Source of the DNA: Vibrio sp. 10N
GTDB lineage: Bacteria > Pseudomonadota > Gammaproteobacteria > Enterobacterales > Vibrionaceae
DNA length: 64,000 bases
Direction of reading: 5' to 3'
NCBI RefSeq assembly: GCF_036245475.1
Contig: NZ_BTPM01000001.1
Location: 124,001 to 188,000, forward strand
In this document: one piece after another, positions 1-8,083 of the stretch
How positions within the stretch are numbered: the stretch's first letter is position 1
How the letters are laid out: the number at the start of each line of letters is the position of its first letter
Notes under the pieces: generated by a model
Databases searched by the model: none
What the model was told of the DNA's origin: nothing
What the model saw: the letters and a program-made list of their open reading frames with translations, nothing else
Made by a program: the position numbers and the translations under genes

Positions 1-153
1 AGTGCGAAACTCTCGCAGCGCCGATTCAATTTTTCCAAATGCATTGATTTTGTTTTGATAGTTATCAGACTGCATTTGATAACGAGTTTGGAATGGCTGC
101 ACATCAAACGTGGCTAAGTTTGTGGCCATCGAAATTGGATCGAATGAACTCAT
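1..153 (-). CDS. fliD: Lateral flagellar cap protein FliD, N-terminal part only
   Basis: The minus strand opens at 153 with an ATG six bases after an AGGAG ribosome binding site and stays open to the window edge, giving 51 residues. They begin MSSFDPISMATNLATFDVQP and go on with an amphipathic heptad-like stretch ending in ESALREFRT. This looks like the N-terminal D0 region of FliD (HAP2), the cap that lets exported flagellin polymerise at the filament tip. In lateral flagellar clusters of Vibrio fliD follows the flagellin gene, as here, after a terminator. The remaining 400 or so residues lie outside the window, so the assignment rests on this short segment and on context. Confidence 0.7.
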   Translation of the reverse strand, partial: MSSFDPISMATNLATFDVQPFQTRYQMQSDNYQNKINAFGKIESALREFRT

Positions 154-433
154 AGGTGCTCCTAAAGTGGTTTAAGCAAATAAAGCAAGGCCTGTGCCAG
201 TGTTTTTGTTGTTTAAATTCAATTGGTTGGTATGAATTTTTGTTTGTTGCGGAAAAGCGTTTTCCTCTCAGGTTTCCGCCAATTCCGACGTCAAAACTTG
301 TGGCTATTACTGAGTAAAGGCGACGCGGTTTGCTAATGATGTTGGCAAGTGAAACAATTTCGGCACCAAGATCGCGTTTTTGTTGTATGTTCAATTACAC
401 GCCTGTTGGACAGGGAACATAGTGTTTGGCAGT
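154..433. other. Intergenic region between flagellin and fliD
   Basis: This AT-rich stretch separates the flagellin terminator from the fliD start and should hold the fliD promoter, read leftward. I found no convincing -35/-10 or flagellar sigma-28 match. A 96-codon frame on the minus strand (104-394) has no plausible ribosome binding site, overlaps the fliD start in another frame and has no recognisable composition, so I do not call it a gene. Confidence 0.4.
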
Positions 434-463
434 AATAAAAAAGCCTTCGAAAAACGAAGGCTT
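434..463 (-). terminator. Rho-independent terminator after the flagellin gene
   Basis: A 9-bp stem AAGCCTTCG / CGAAGGCTT (441-449 with 455-463) has a five-base loop. On the minus strand it is followed by TTTTATTA. It lies 24 bp past the flagellin stop, so the abundant flagellin message probably ends here and fliD needs its own promoter. Confidence 0.85.
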
Positions 464-487
464 ATTATCATTGCTAAACTCTGTAAA

Positions 488-1354
488 TTAGCGAAGTAGA
501 GACATCGCCATACCAGGAAGCTGGTTAGTTTGTGACAAGATAGTCGTACCCGCTTGCATTAGCATTTGGTTCTTAGTCATGTTCGCTGACTCAACTGCGA
601 AGTCTGCGTCTGTGATACGACCTTTCGATGCTGTTGTATTCTCAACCATGTTGCTTAGGTTAGTGATAGTGTGTTCAAGACGGTTGATGCTCGCACCCAT
701 AGATGAACGTGCAGTACCGATAAGTTCTAGTGTGCCATCCGCTTCGCTAAGTGCAGTGATCGCTGCTGTAGCACCAGCTGCTGATGAAATGTCACCTAGC
801 TTGTTGTCACCAACAGCACCGATAGCTGTGTTTAGATCACCAAGTTCAGTTGTTACGTCGATTGCGAGTGTATCTGTTGAACCTTCACCAACTTGCAGCG
901 TTACTGCCGCTTTGCCTAGTGAACCATCTTGAGCTGGGTCAAGTAGCTTTTGGCCACCAAAGTTTGAGTCAGTCATGATTTCAGCTAGCTGGTCGTTTAG
1001 CTGACCATATTCAGCGTTAAGCGCGTCACGGTCTTCTTGAGTGTTAGTGCCGTTCGATGCTTGAAGTGCAAGGTCGTTCATGCGGTACATGATGTTCGTT
1101 GCTTCGTCTAGTGCACCTTCAGCAGTTTGTAGCATCGAGATGCCATCTTGTGCGTTACGCATTGCTACTGACATGCCGCGAGTTTGCGCTTCTAGACGGC
1201 TAGAGATTTGAAGACCTGCTGCGTCGTCTGCTGCTGAGTTGATGCGAAGACCAGTACTTAGGCGCTCCATCGCAGTGTTTAGTAGGTTGTTTGTGCTGTT
1301 TAGGTTGTTTTGAGTAACTAGCGAAGCGTAGTTAGTGTGCATTGATAGAGCCAT
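488..1354 (-). CDS. lafA: Lateral flagellin
   Basis: A flagellin of 288 residues, the filament subunit exported through the flagellar type III apparatus. The conserved N-terminal D0/D1 region (about 1-140) starts [19 protein letters not shown] and includes [16 protein letters not shown]. The C-terminal region (about 205-288) ends in [14 protein letters not shown]. The middle is short and Ala/Gly/Thr-rich, without a large variable domain, as in lateral flagellins of about 285 residues and unlike the longer polar flagellins. There is no cysteine. It is transcribed alone, with a terminator downstream, and sits beside fliD and the lateral export genes. A GGCGATAG on the minus strand (1388-1395) loosely resembles a sigma-28 -10 element, but no TAAA-like -35 is correctly spaced, so the promoter is unassigned. 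An RBS (AGGAG) precedes the ATG. Confidence 0.9.
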   Translation of the reverse strand: MALSMHTNYASLVTQNNLNSTNNLLNTAMERLSTGLRINSAADDAAGLQISSRLEAQTRGMSVAMRNAQDGISMLQTAEGALDEATNIMYRMNDLALQASNGTNTQEDRDALNAEYGQLNDQLAEIMTDSNFGGQKLLDPAQDGSLGKAAVTLQVGEGSTDTLAIDVTTELGDLNTAIGAVGDNKLGDISSAAGATAAITALSEADGTLELIGTARSSMGASINRLEHTITNLSNMVENTTASKGRITDADFAVESANMTKNQMLMQAGTTILSQTNQLPGMAMSLLR

Positions 1355-1516
1355 TGTGAATTCTCCTAGATTTGTCTCAATGTGGGACTATCGCCCCGCT
1401 CACTAACTAGAGGCGGTTGGTTGATTTTGAAAATTAATTGGAAATAAGAAAAAAAGCTAAGAAATTGAAAAGTAGTGGGAAAGTTGTGATGTTGGTTCAA
1501 GGTTGATGGGTAAAAT

Positions 1517-1554
1517 GGTCCTGTGGTCCTGTGGTCCTGTGGTCCTGTGGTCCT
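1517..1554. repeat. 8-bp tandem repeat upstream of flagellin
   Basis: The unit GGTCCTGT is repeated four times perfectly (1517-1548) and followed by a partial fifth copy (GGTCCT, 1549-1554). It lies about 160 bp upstream of the flagellin start, between it and the EAL-like gene. The unit length is not a multiple of three and the array is not inside a convincing gene, so slippage would change spacing, not a reading frame. Confidence 0.95.
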
Positions 1555-1558
1555 CGGG

Positions 1559-1593
1559 GCTCTTACCACCAAGGACCTAGGGCCGCTCTTACC
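1559..1593. repeat. Short direct repeat flanking a CCTAGG core
   Basis: GCTCTTACC occurs at 1559-1567 and again at 1585-1593, separated by a segment with the palindrome CCTAGG. It directly adjoins the 8-bp array and looks like part of the same low-complexity intergenic element. Confidence 0.7.
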
Positions 1594-1604
1594 CTTTCTT
1601 TTAT

Positions 1605-2615
1605 CTATTCTTCTACCTGCCTAACAATCGCTTCAATCTCTTCATCGACAAACTCGGTCTTCGCCGACTGATACATGTTGTCGATGCTGGCATCAAGCAG
1701 CGCTTGCTGTTTGTCGCGTTCGGCTTGTTCTTGTTCGAGTTGGCTTTGGGCTTCGATTTGTTGATCGGCCAGTTGTTCGGCTTTGGCGCGCTCGCGCTGC
1801 TTTTTGCGTATTTCTGCTTTTGGGTCTTCAAAACCTTTGAAGTGCACGGGAATGGGTACATCAGACACATAGCCAAAGTAGTACTTAGCACCGAGCATTT
1901 TATATTGCGACAAGGTATTTTGACTGGTGACGCGCCCAGCGACTAAGGTCGCTTTGCGACGTTTGATGTAGCGGATAACTGGTAGTAGCGCTCGCTTCTC
2001 ATCTTGGTTATCGAGTGAGTTAGAGATCTTTATCGTCTGTGGGTCAAAGGGTGTCAGATACTCTAAGTCATTGATGGGTAAATGCACATCAAAACAAACC
2101 TTATGGAAGCGATCTTCAAGTCGTTCCAGCATCGCCTTAGTGGCGGGATTGCTAGCCTCACACGGCGTGAGATATAGGCTAGGGATTAGCATCGACATGG
2201 GCTGCTTGAAGTGCTGACCAAGCTGGTCGATAAAATGCTTTCCCTCTGGGCGCAGCATGGTGCAAGCGTTCATGGAAAATACCAGATTGTTGAGTAGGTC
2301 TGGATGAAAGGTCTCGAGCTCAAATTGGGTTTGCCTAACCGCCAGATACAGGGCGAATAAGTCGAGCGCTGCACGCACGGTATCTGACATATCGAGCGCG
2401 AAAACGCTGAGATCTTTTTTGTCCCCATAACGCAAGGTGATGTATTGATACTCAATCTCGTCACTGCTGCAGTGCCGAATAGGCTGGCACGCATGGCACA
2501 CTTCGTCGGCCGCCATCAGTTCGGCGAGTTTATGATCGTCGTCGGTGACCGCATTGTCCTCTATCATGCGCAGCACAAAGAGGAACTGGGCCCTATAGCT
2601 ACTTAAATTATCCAA
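1605..2615 (-). CDS. Degenerate EAL-domain protein with coiled-coil tail (LafV-like)
   Basis: A protein of 336 residues, last gene of the fliM-to-flhA run; its start overlaps the flhA stop by 8 bp. Residues about 105-258 align by pattern with the end of an EAL phosphodiesterase domain: QTIKISNSLD (193-202), LVAGRV (224-229, where active EAL enzymes have VAEGVE) and KYYFGYVSDVPIP (244-256, for QGY.FskPlP). The catalytic DDFGTG motif and the key glutamate are missing, so no cyclic-di-GMP hydrolysis is expected; binding or protein interaction is more likely. Residues 264-312 are Gln/Glu/Lys/Arg-rich and probably form a coiled coil. The N-terminal region has cysteines at 40, 43 and 49. The position next to flhA matches the gene called lafV in secondary flagellar clusters as I remember it; the name is not certain. 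Confidence 0.7.
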   Translation of the reverse strand: MDNLSSYRAQFLFVLRMIEDNAVTDDDHKLAELMAADEVCHACQPIRHCSSDEIEYQYITLRYGDKKDLSVFALDMSDTVRAALDLFALYLAVRQTQFELETFHPDLLNNLVFSMNACTMLRPEGKHFIDQLGQHFKQPMSMLIPSLYLTPCEASNPATKAMLERLEDRFHKVCFDVHLPINDLEYLTPFDPQTIKISNSLDNQDEKRALLPVIRYIKRRKATLVAGRVTSQNTLSQYKMLGAKYYFGYVSDVPIPVHFKGFEDPKAEIRKKQRERAKAEQLADQQIEAQSQLEQEQAERDKQQALLDASIDNMYQSAKTEFVDEEIEAIVRQVEE

Positions 2616-4701
2616 GGTTTCCTACCACGTTGATTTGTTTGCTTTCAGGGATTTCGTTGTATGACAACACGGCCAATCCCTGTGAGAAGGTGCGGGCATA
2701 GCGCGCAATCAGCGGCCTTAGCTGCGGCATCACCAAGAGTATTGGTGCCAATCCTTGCTGCTTTAGCTGCTGTTGTATTAGAGGCAGATTCTGTTGGAAC
2801 TGACTCAAAATATTCGGTTCAATCGGGAAGCTATCCAGAATCACGTTACCATTCGCTTGCGCTTGATGCAGTGATTGCATAAGCATTTGTTCTAATTCAT
2901 CGGAAAGGGCGTAAACATTGAGCTCTTTGCGCTGACCTGCGACGAGGTTAACCAGAGTGCGGCGCAATGCACAACGCACGTCCGAGGCTAGCAGGATCGG
3001 CTCTTTGGTGTTTTCTGCCGACTCCAACATGGTGTTGGCAATGGTGCGAATGTCTTTTAACGGCACTTGATCGAGCAGCAGTTGCCTGTACACCTTTAAC
3101 TGCTGTGCTGGGTTTAAAGCTGCACCGAGTGCTTCGGCAAGCTTGGGCGCTTGTTGGGTTAAACGCAGATTCATCGCGTCGACATCGTCGTGAGTAAATA
3201 GCTCCGCTAGATGAGACTTCATCACTTTACTGATATGGGTCGCAATCACGGTGGCGTCGTCCACCACTTGATAGCCCATGTTGAGCGCTTTGGCTTTGTC
3301 GTTGTGTTCAATCCAAACGGCAGGTAGATGATAAGCAGGGTCACTACCCAAGATACCGTCGACTTCGCCATAGGTTTCTCCCACAGCAATCGCCATGAGG
3401 CGGTCTGGCTCGATAAAGCCTTCTTCGATGATCTCACCATTGAGAGCAACGGTGTACTGGTTGGGTTTTAAGCTTAGATTGTCGCGAATGCGGACTTCTG
3501 GCAGCAAAAAACCCACTTGCTCTGAAAGGTTTTTTCTTACCCCGCGAATACGCTGCAGCACTGGCGCGCCTTGCTCTTTGTTCACCAGGTGTACCAGACG
3601 ATAACCGAGCGCGAGCGACAAACTTTGCACATGGGGAATATCATCCCAAGAGAGCGGCAGTTCGTTGTCGTTTTGCATCGCATGGCTGATGGCTTCGACT
3701 TCGTCTAGCTGCGGATCATCACTAGGTGCTTTGGATTGCTTCCAGCCCGCAAAGGCTAAAACGGCGGCGAAGGTAAAAAAGGCCAGGTGAGGCATGCCAG
3801 GAACAAGGCCAATAATCAGCATGATCGCCGAAACGGTGTACAGCGTGGCTGGCGTTGCTAACAGCTGCTTTTGCATGGTGTCAGCCATGTCGCTGTCACT
3901 GTCATTAATGCGCGTCACAATAATGGCAGCTGCGGTTGCGAGCAGTAGCGATGGGATTTGTGCTACCAAGCCATCACCGATGGTCAGCAGGGCGTAGGTT
4001 TTAAATGCTTCTGATGCAGGCAGTCCATGCTCAAACACACCGATACTGATACCACCGATGATGTTGATGAACAGGATCATCAGACCCGCTACCGCATCGC
4101 CGCGCACAAACTTGGACGCACCATCCATCGAACCGTGGAAATCGGCTTCGTTAGCCACTTCTTTGCGTCGGGTGCGTGCCGCTTCTTGGTCGATAAGACC
4201 CGCGTTCAAGTCTGCATCGATCGCCATCTGTTTGCCTGGTAGGGCATCAAGGGTAAAACGCGCCGATACTTCAGAAATACGCTCACCACCTTTGGTGATC
4301 ACTACAAAGTTAATGATCATCAAGATGACGAAAATTACCATACCGACCACATAGTTGCCGCCGATCACCACTTCACCAAACGCTTGAATCACCTTACCCG
4401 CAGCGTCACCACCGTTGTGACCTTCAAGCAAGACAATACGGGTTGAGGCCACATTGAGCGTCAAACGCATTAAGGTGGCGATCAGCAAGATGGTAGGGAA
4501 TATGGAGAAATCCAGCGGACGTTTCGCTGTGGTACTGACAAGCAGTACCAAAATCGCCAACACGATGTTGAAGGTAAACAACGCATCCAGCAGCAAAGGT
4601 GGCAATGGCAAAATCACCATGGCCAAAATCATCAGCAGAACAATGGGAATGCCGATGTATCCTTTTCCTGAGCGTCTAAGTTGATGAAGACGATTCAACA
4701 T
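2608..4701 (-). CDS. flhA: Lateral flagellar export gate protein FlhA
   Basis: FlhA, 697 residues, the large inner-membrane subunit of the flagellar type III export gate. It passes substrates from the cytoplasmic ring to the FliPQR channel and uses the proton gradient. The N-terminal half (about 1-330) has some eight hydrophobic segments and the conserved cytoplasmic FHIPEP loop (AKRPLDFSIFPTILLIATL and LDALPGKQMAIDADLNAG). The C-terminal half is the soluble chaperone and substrate docking domain. Length is normal for the family. The ATG at 4701 follows an AAGGAA site at good distance. Only 36 bp separate it from flhB, and its end overlaps the EAL-like gene, so all are probably one transcript from the fliM promoter. 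Confidence 0.95.
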   Translation of the reverse strand: MLNRLHQLRRSGKGYIGIPIVLLMILAMVILPLPPLLLDALFTFNIVLAILVLLVSTTAKRPLDFSIFPTILLIATLMRLTLNVASTRIVLLEGHNGGDAAGKVIQAFGEVVIGGNYVVGMVIFVILMIINFVVITKGGERISEVSARFTLDALPGKQMAIDADLNAGLIDQEAARTRRKEVANEADFHGSMDGASKFVRGDAVAGLMILFINIIGGISIGVFEHGLPASEAFKTYALLTIGDGLVAQIPSLLLATAAAIIVTRINDSDSDMADTMQKQLLATPATLYTVSAIMLIIGLVPGMPHLAFFTFAAVLAFAGWKQSKAPSDDPQLDEVEAISHAMQNDNELPLSWDDIPHVQSLSLALGYRLVHLVNKEQGAPVLQRIRGVRKNLSEQVGFLLPEVRIRDNLSLKPNQYTVALNGEIIEEGFIEPDRLMAIAVGETYGEVDGILGSDPAYHLPAVWIEHNDKAKALNMGYQVVDDATVIATHISKVMKSHLAELFTHDDVDAMNLRLTQQAPKLAEALGAALNPAQQLKVYRQLLLDQVPLKDIRTIANTMLESAENTKEPILLASDVRCALRRTLVNLVAGQRKELNVYALSDELEQMLMQSLHQAQANGNVILDSFPIEPNILSQFQQNLPLIQQQLKQQGLAPILLVMPQLRPLIARYARTFSQGLAVLSYNEIPESKQINVVGNLG

Positions 4702-4737
4702 ATGTGTTCCTTTGTTGTTTCGAGCGCGCTAAGCAGG

Positions 4738-5865
4738 TTAATGCTGCAAGTGCTTAGGGATAGTAAACGACGGTAGCGGCATCGGTTTTTTTCCGCTGCC
4801 GCGACGAAATGCTTTGAGTTGCATGACGTAAGTCAGTATGTGCGCCACAGCGATATAGAGCTGACTGGGAATAGCTTGCTCTAACGCAGTGGTATGGTAA
4901 ATGGCACGGGTCAGTGGTGGTGAGTTAAGTACCTCCACGTTATTTTCTCTGGCGATGCGCTGAATATGCATCGCGGTTTCATCGATGCCTTTAGCGACCA
5001 CAAACGGCGCTTCCGATAAATCGGTGTCGTATTTTAGGGCGACCGCATAGTGGGTCGGGTTGGTGATCACCACATCGGCTTTGGGCACCGCTTGGTCGAT
5101 TTTTCGACGGGCGAATTGCTGCTGGATCTGGCGAATACGCTGTTTGACCTCGGGACGACCTTCGTTGTTCTTGTATTCTTCTTTTAATTCTTGTTTGGTC
5201 ATTTTGAGCTGCTTTAGGTGCTCGTAGCGCTGATAGGGGATATCAATCACCCCGAAAATTAACAGCGCAAAACCCATCAGCAACAGACCTTCAAACAGGA
5301 TGGTCATGACCATGGTAATGCCTTGGTTTAACGTCAGTTGTTGCATTCCCAGCAATTGAGAGAAGTTGCCGTCAAGATAGGTATAAAGCAGAGCAAAAAT
5401 CACCGCGACTTTGAGTGAAGATTTCACAAGCTCAACCACAGAACGTGTGGAGAACATGCGCTTAATGCCAGAGAGTGGGTTGAGTTTGCTGAGTTTGGGC
5501 TGAATATTGGCCGGGCGGAACATCCAACCACCCAAAATCAAACTGCTGCCAATAGAGGCAATGATGATGACCAAAAACAGAGGCAGCAACAGTTCTATGA
5601 TGATCGCCAAGCTTTGTCCAAGCTGCTCCAGCATTTGCTGTGGGTTTTCGAGATCGTGTCGTGTCAGCGACATATTGAAGTGAAATACGCCAGAGATGTG
5701 CTCCCAAATCCAAGGTAGCTGGCTGTAAAAAAACATCGCCACGATGAGAAAGAGTACCGCAGTGGTGAATTCCTTGGCACGGGGGATCTGACCCTCTTGC
5801 CTCGCCTTTTTGACCTTCTGGGGCGAGGCTTTTTCGGTTTTGTCCTGACTCGACTGCTCACTCAT
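4738..5865 (-). CDS. flhB: Lateral flagellar export switch protein FlhB
   Basis: FlhB, 375 residues, the membrane protein that changes export specificity from rod and hook to filament substrates after cleaving itself. The cleavage motif NPTH is at 269-272. The N-terminal tail is charged (DKTEKASPQKVKKARQEGQI), followed by four hydrophobic segments (about 34-50, 88-112, 150-165, 185-208) and the linker KMTKQELKEEYK typical of the family. The start codon overlaps the fliR stop by 4 bp (ATGA), which implies translational coupling. Confidence 0.95.
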   Translation of the reverse strand: MSEQSSQDKTEKASPQKVKKARQEGQIPRAKEFTTAVLFLIVAMFFYSQLPWIWEHISGVFHFNMSLTRHDLENPQQMLEQLGQSLAIIIELLLPLFLVIIIASIGSSLILGGWMFRPANIQPKLSKLNPLSGIKRMFSTRSVVELVKSSLKVAVIFALLYTYLDGNFSQLLGMQQLTLNQGITMVMTILFEGLLLMGFALLIFGVIDIPYQRYEHLKQLKMTKQELKEEYKNNEGRPEVKQRIRQIQQQFARRKIDQAVPKADVVITNPTHYAVALKYDTDLSEAPFVVAKGIDETAMHIQRIARENNVEVLNSPPLTRAIYHTTALEQAIPSQLYIAVAHILTYVMQLKAFRRGSGKKPMPLPSFTIPKHLQH

Positions 5866-6641
5866 GCGCCGCCCACCATAAATTGATTCAGATGCGAAAG
5901 TGTCTCGTGCACTAGGGCGGTGTAGCGACTTGGGATACCGCTTACCGTGATCAAAATACTAAACAGACCCAGTAACATGGTCATAGGAAAACCAAGCGCA
6001 TAAACATTTAAACTTGGCGCCGCGCGGTTCATCACACCAAAACTGATGTTGGCAAGCAGCATAGAGACAATCGCGGGTAGCGCCAGTGCCAGTGCTGAGG
6101 CAAACATCCAACCAAACAGGGACACCAGATTATCGAGTGATAATATCGATAGCCCAGAGCCCACTGGCCATACGATAAAACTTTGCACCAGAATATCGAT
6201 CACCAAAAGATGGCCTTCGAGCGCCAGAAACAGCAAGGTACATAACAGCAGAAAGATGCGACCGAGGATCGCCACCGACAAGCCATTGACCGGATCGTTC
6301 ATGATGGCCATGCCCAGACCCATTTGCAGTGACACAATCTGGCCTAGCATAGTGAAGATATTGAAAAAAAGGTGCAGGATAAGGCCAAAGAACACGCCCC
6401 ACATGGCTTGCTCAAAGGCGAGAAACAGCGACGTCATCGAGAATAAGTCTACAGCGGGCATCGCTGGCATCAGTGGCGCAGTGATCACCACAATGGATAG
6501 GGCGAGCAGCGCTCGCACCCATACCGGAATTAACGCATCGCCGAAAAATGGCATGGCCAAAAAAGCAGCCCCAATCCTGAAAAAGGGCCACCATAATTGG
6601 CCGAGCCATTGTGAAATTTCGGCGAACGTAATCTGCATCAA
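5862..6641 (-). CDS. fliR: Lateral flagellar export protein FliR
   Basis: FliR, 259 residues, an inner-membrane protein that helps close the export channel formed with FliP and FliQ. It is highly hydrophobic with several membrane segments throughout and ends LNQFMVGGA. Length fits the family (about 255-265). The gene overlaps fliQ by 4 bp upstream and flhB by 4 bp downstream. Two adjacent Met codons open the frame (MMQITF), so the start could be three bases further in. Confidence 0.93.
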   Translation of the reverse strand: MMQITFAEISQWLGQLWWPFFRIGAAFLAMPFFGDALIPVWVRALLALSIVVITAPLMPAMPAVDLFSMTSLFLAFEQAMWGVFFGLILHLFFNIFTMLGQIVSLQMGLGMAIMNDPVNGLSVAILGRIFLLLCTLLFLALEGHLLVIDILVQSFIVWPVGSGLSILSLDNLVSLFGWMFASALALALPAIVSMLLANISFGVMNRAAPSLNVYALGFPMTMLLGLFSILITVSGIPSRYTALVHETLSHLNQFMVGGA

Positions 6642-6907
6642 CCAATCATCCCAGGAATGTTGTGGAACAAGTAGTCGAATAATTCCATCAGTTTTCTTAG
6701 CATCCAGTGACCTGCGAAGATCACCATTAGCAAGGTAGCCAGTAGTTTAGGCAAGAAGCTTAGCGTCTGCTCTTGGATTTGTGTCGCGGCCTGAAATACC
6801 GCAATCACTAAACCAACCAAAAGACCTGGTACCACGAGCACCATCACCATAGTGATGATGAGCCAAACAGCATTGGAGAACAGCGCGACGGTCATTTCAG
6901 GAGTCAT
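6638..6907 (-). CDS. fliQ: Lateral flagellar export protein FliQ
   Basis: FliQ, 89 residues, a small protein with two hydrophobic segments (about 15-38 and 52-72) that packs around FliP in the export channel. The family pattern VGLVIAVFQAATQIQEQTL is clear in the loop between them. It lies 9 bp after fliP and overlaps fliR by 4 bp. Confidence 0.95.
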   Translation of the reverse strand: MTPEMTVALFSNAVWLIITMVMVLVVPGLLVGLVIAVFQAATQIQEQTLSFLPKLLATLLMVIFAGHWMLRKLMELFDYLFHNIPGMIG

Positions 6908-6916
6908 AGCGTGTCC

Positions 6917-7705
6917 TTAACCAGTGCTGAAGCTGGCAGAAAGTGTGCCTACCGTCATCGCCCAGCCGTCTACCAATACGAACACCACCAGTTTAAACGG
7001 CAGTGACACAATCAGCGGTGATAGCATCATCATACCCATAGCCATCAAGACACTGGCGACCACTAAGTCGATGATCAAAAACGGAATAAACAGCATAAAA
7101 CCAATCTGAAATGCGGTTTTTAGCTCACTGATGACAAATGCTGGAAGTACAATTGCAAACGAGATGTCGTCGACATTGGAGTCAACAGGCTCATTGGCAA
7201 TACGCAGCATTTGTTCCAGAGAATTGCGCTGAGTCTGTGCCAGCATAAAGTGACGAACCGGCTTCTCGGCGGTTGAGAACGCTTGCATCAAGGTGATTTC
7301 ACCTTGGTCGTACGGCAAAAAGGCGTTCTCATAAATATCACTCCACACTGGGCGCATGATGAGAATGCTTAAACACAAAGCAATACCAATCAACACTCGA
7401 TTCGGCGGACTTTGCTGCAAGCCGAGGGCTTGACGCAAAATGGCCAATACCACAATGATGCGCGTGAAGCTGGTGGCCATGAGTATGAATGCAGGCAAAA
7501 AGCTCAGCGCCGTCATCAGCAGCAAGATTTGCAGCTTAACGCTGTACTCTTGCTCAGACTGACCATCGTTGACAGTCAAAAAAGTCAGTCCATTCTCAGC
7601 CCAAGCAGGCTGGCTACTGAGTAACAGTAGTACGCCAACCACAAGGAACGAGGTGAGTGTGCGCCATCTCGATGTAGGAATTGTCTGAGCGCTTAAACTC
7701 AACAT
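6917..7705 (-). CDS. fliP: Lateral flagellar export protein FliP
   Basis: FliP, 262 residues, the main channel-forming subunit of the export gate. A cleavable signal peptide is visible: Arg-containing n-region, LLLLSS core and QPAWA ending near residue 36. The mature part has the conserved MTALSFLPAFILMATSFTRI and the C-terminal MGMMMLSPLIVSLPFKLVVF motifs. Length and signal peptide are as in other FliP proteins. The gene starts 6 bp after the fliN stop and runs into fliQ, fliR and flhB in the standard order. Confidence 0.95.
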   Translation of the reverse strand: MLSLSAQTIPTSRWRTLTSFLVVGVLLLLSSQPAWAENGLTFLTVNDGQSEQEYSVKLQILLLMTALSFLPAFILMATSFTRIIVVLAILRQALGLQQSPPNRVLIGIALCLSILIMRPVWSDIYENAFLPYDQGEITLMQAFSTAEKPVRHFMLAQTQRNSLEQMLRIANEPVDSNVDDISFAIVLPAFVISELKTAFQIGFMLFIPFLIIDLVVASVLMAMGMMMLSPLIVSLPFKLVVFVLVDGWAMTVGTLSASFSTG

Positions 7706-7711
7706 GCGCGG

Positions 7712-8083
7712 CTACTTACCCATAGAGGTGAGAGCGGATTCCACCACGTCGATAAGGCGTAGGCCATATTTATCATTGACGACCACGACTTCAGCGTGTC
7801 CCATCAGGGAGCCATTCACTTTCACGTCCAGTGGTTCACCGTTGAGCTTATCCAACTCAATAATGCTGCCTTCTCCCGCAGTCATCAGATCGCCAAGGGC
7901 AATCTCTTTACTGGCGACTTCCAGCGTTACGGTAACGGGAATGTTTTTGAAAAAATCCAGATTGCGTGTCGCGGTGTTCGGCGCGGCAGCAACAGGCGTA
8001 TCGGTATCGAAATCTTCCAGCTCAAAATCATCAAACTGTAAGTCGTTGCTATCGAAAGCCGTCTGATCTAGCGATTCGCTCAT
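7712..8083 (-). CDS. fliN: Lateral flagellar C-ring protein FliN
   Basis: FliN, 123 residues, forms the lower part of the cytoplasmic C-ring (switch complex) and binds FliH during export. The first 40 residues are acidic (for example DDFELEDFDTD). The SpoA domain fills about residues 47-118, with IPVTVTLEVASKEIALGDL and HAEVVVVNDKYGLRLIDVV. Its start overlaps the fliM stop by 4 bp, so the two partner subunits are translationally coupled. Confidence 0.93.
   Translation of the reverse strand: MSESLDQTAFDSNDLQFDDFELEDFDTDTPVAAAPNTATRNLDFFKNIPVTVTLEVASKEIALGDLMTAGEGSIIELDKLNGEPLDVKVNGSLMGHAEVVVVNDKYGLRLIDVVESALTSMGK

Noticed and set aside
104-394. 96-codon frame on the minus strand between flagellin and fliD
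   Set aside because: It overlaps the fliD start in another frame, has no ribosome binding site and no protein-like pattern.
579-932. 117-codon plus frame antisense to the flagellin gene
   Set aside because: Mirror frame of a strongly biased gene; composition of Ser, Val and Ala explains its length.
1388-1395. GGCGATAG on the minus strand as a sigma-28 -10 of the flagellin gene
   Set aside because: No TAAA-like -35 at 15-bp spacing; kept only as a remark in the flagellin entry.
1366-1572. 68-codon minus frame containing RTTGPQDHRTTGP repeats
   Set aside because: The repeat peptide is only the 8-bp DNA array read in frame; there is no ribosome binding site or homology-like pattern.
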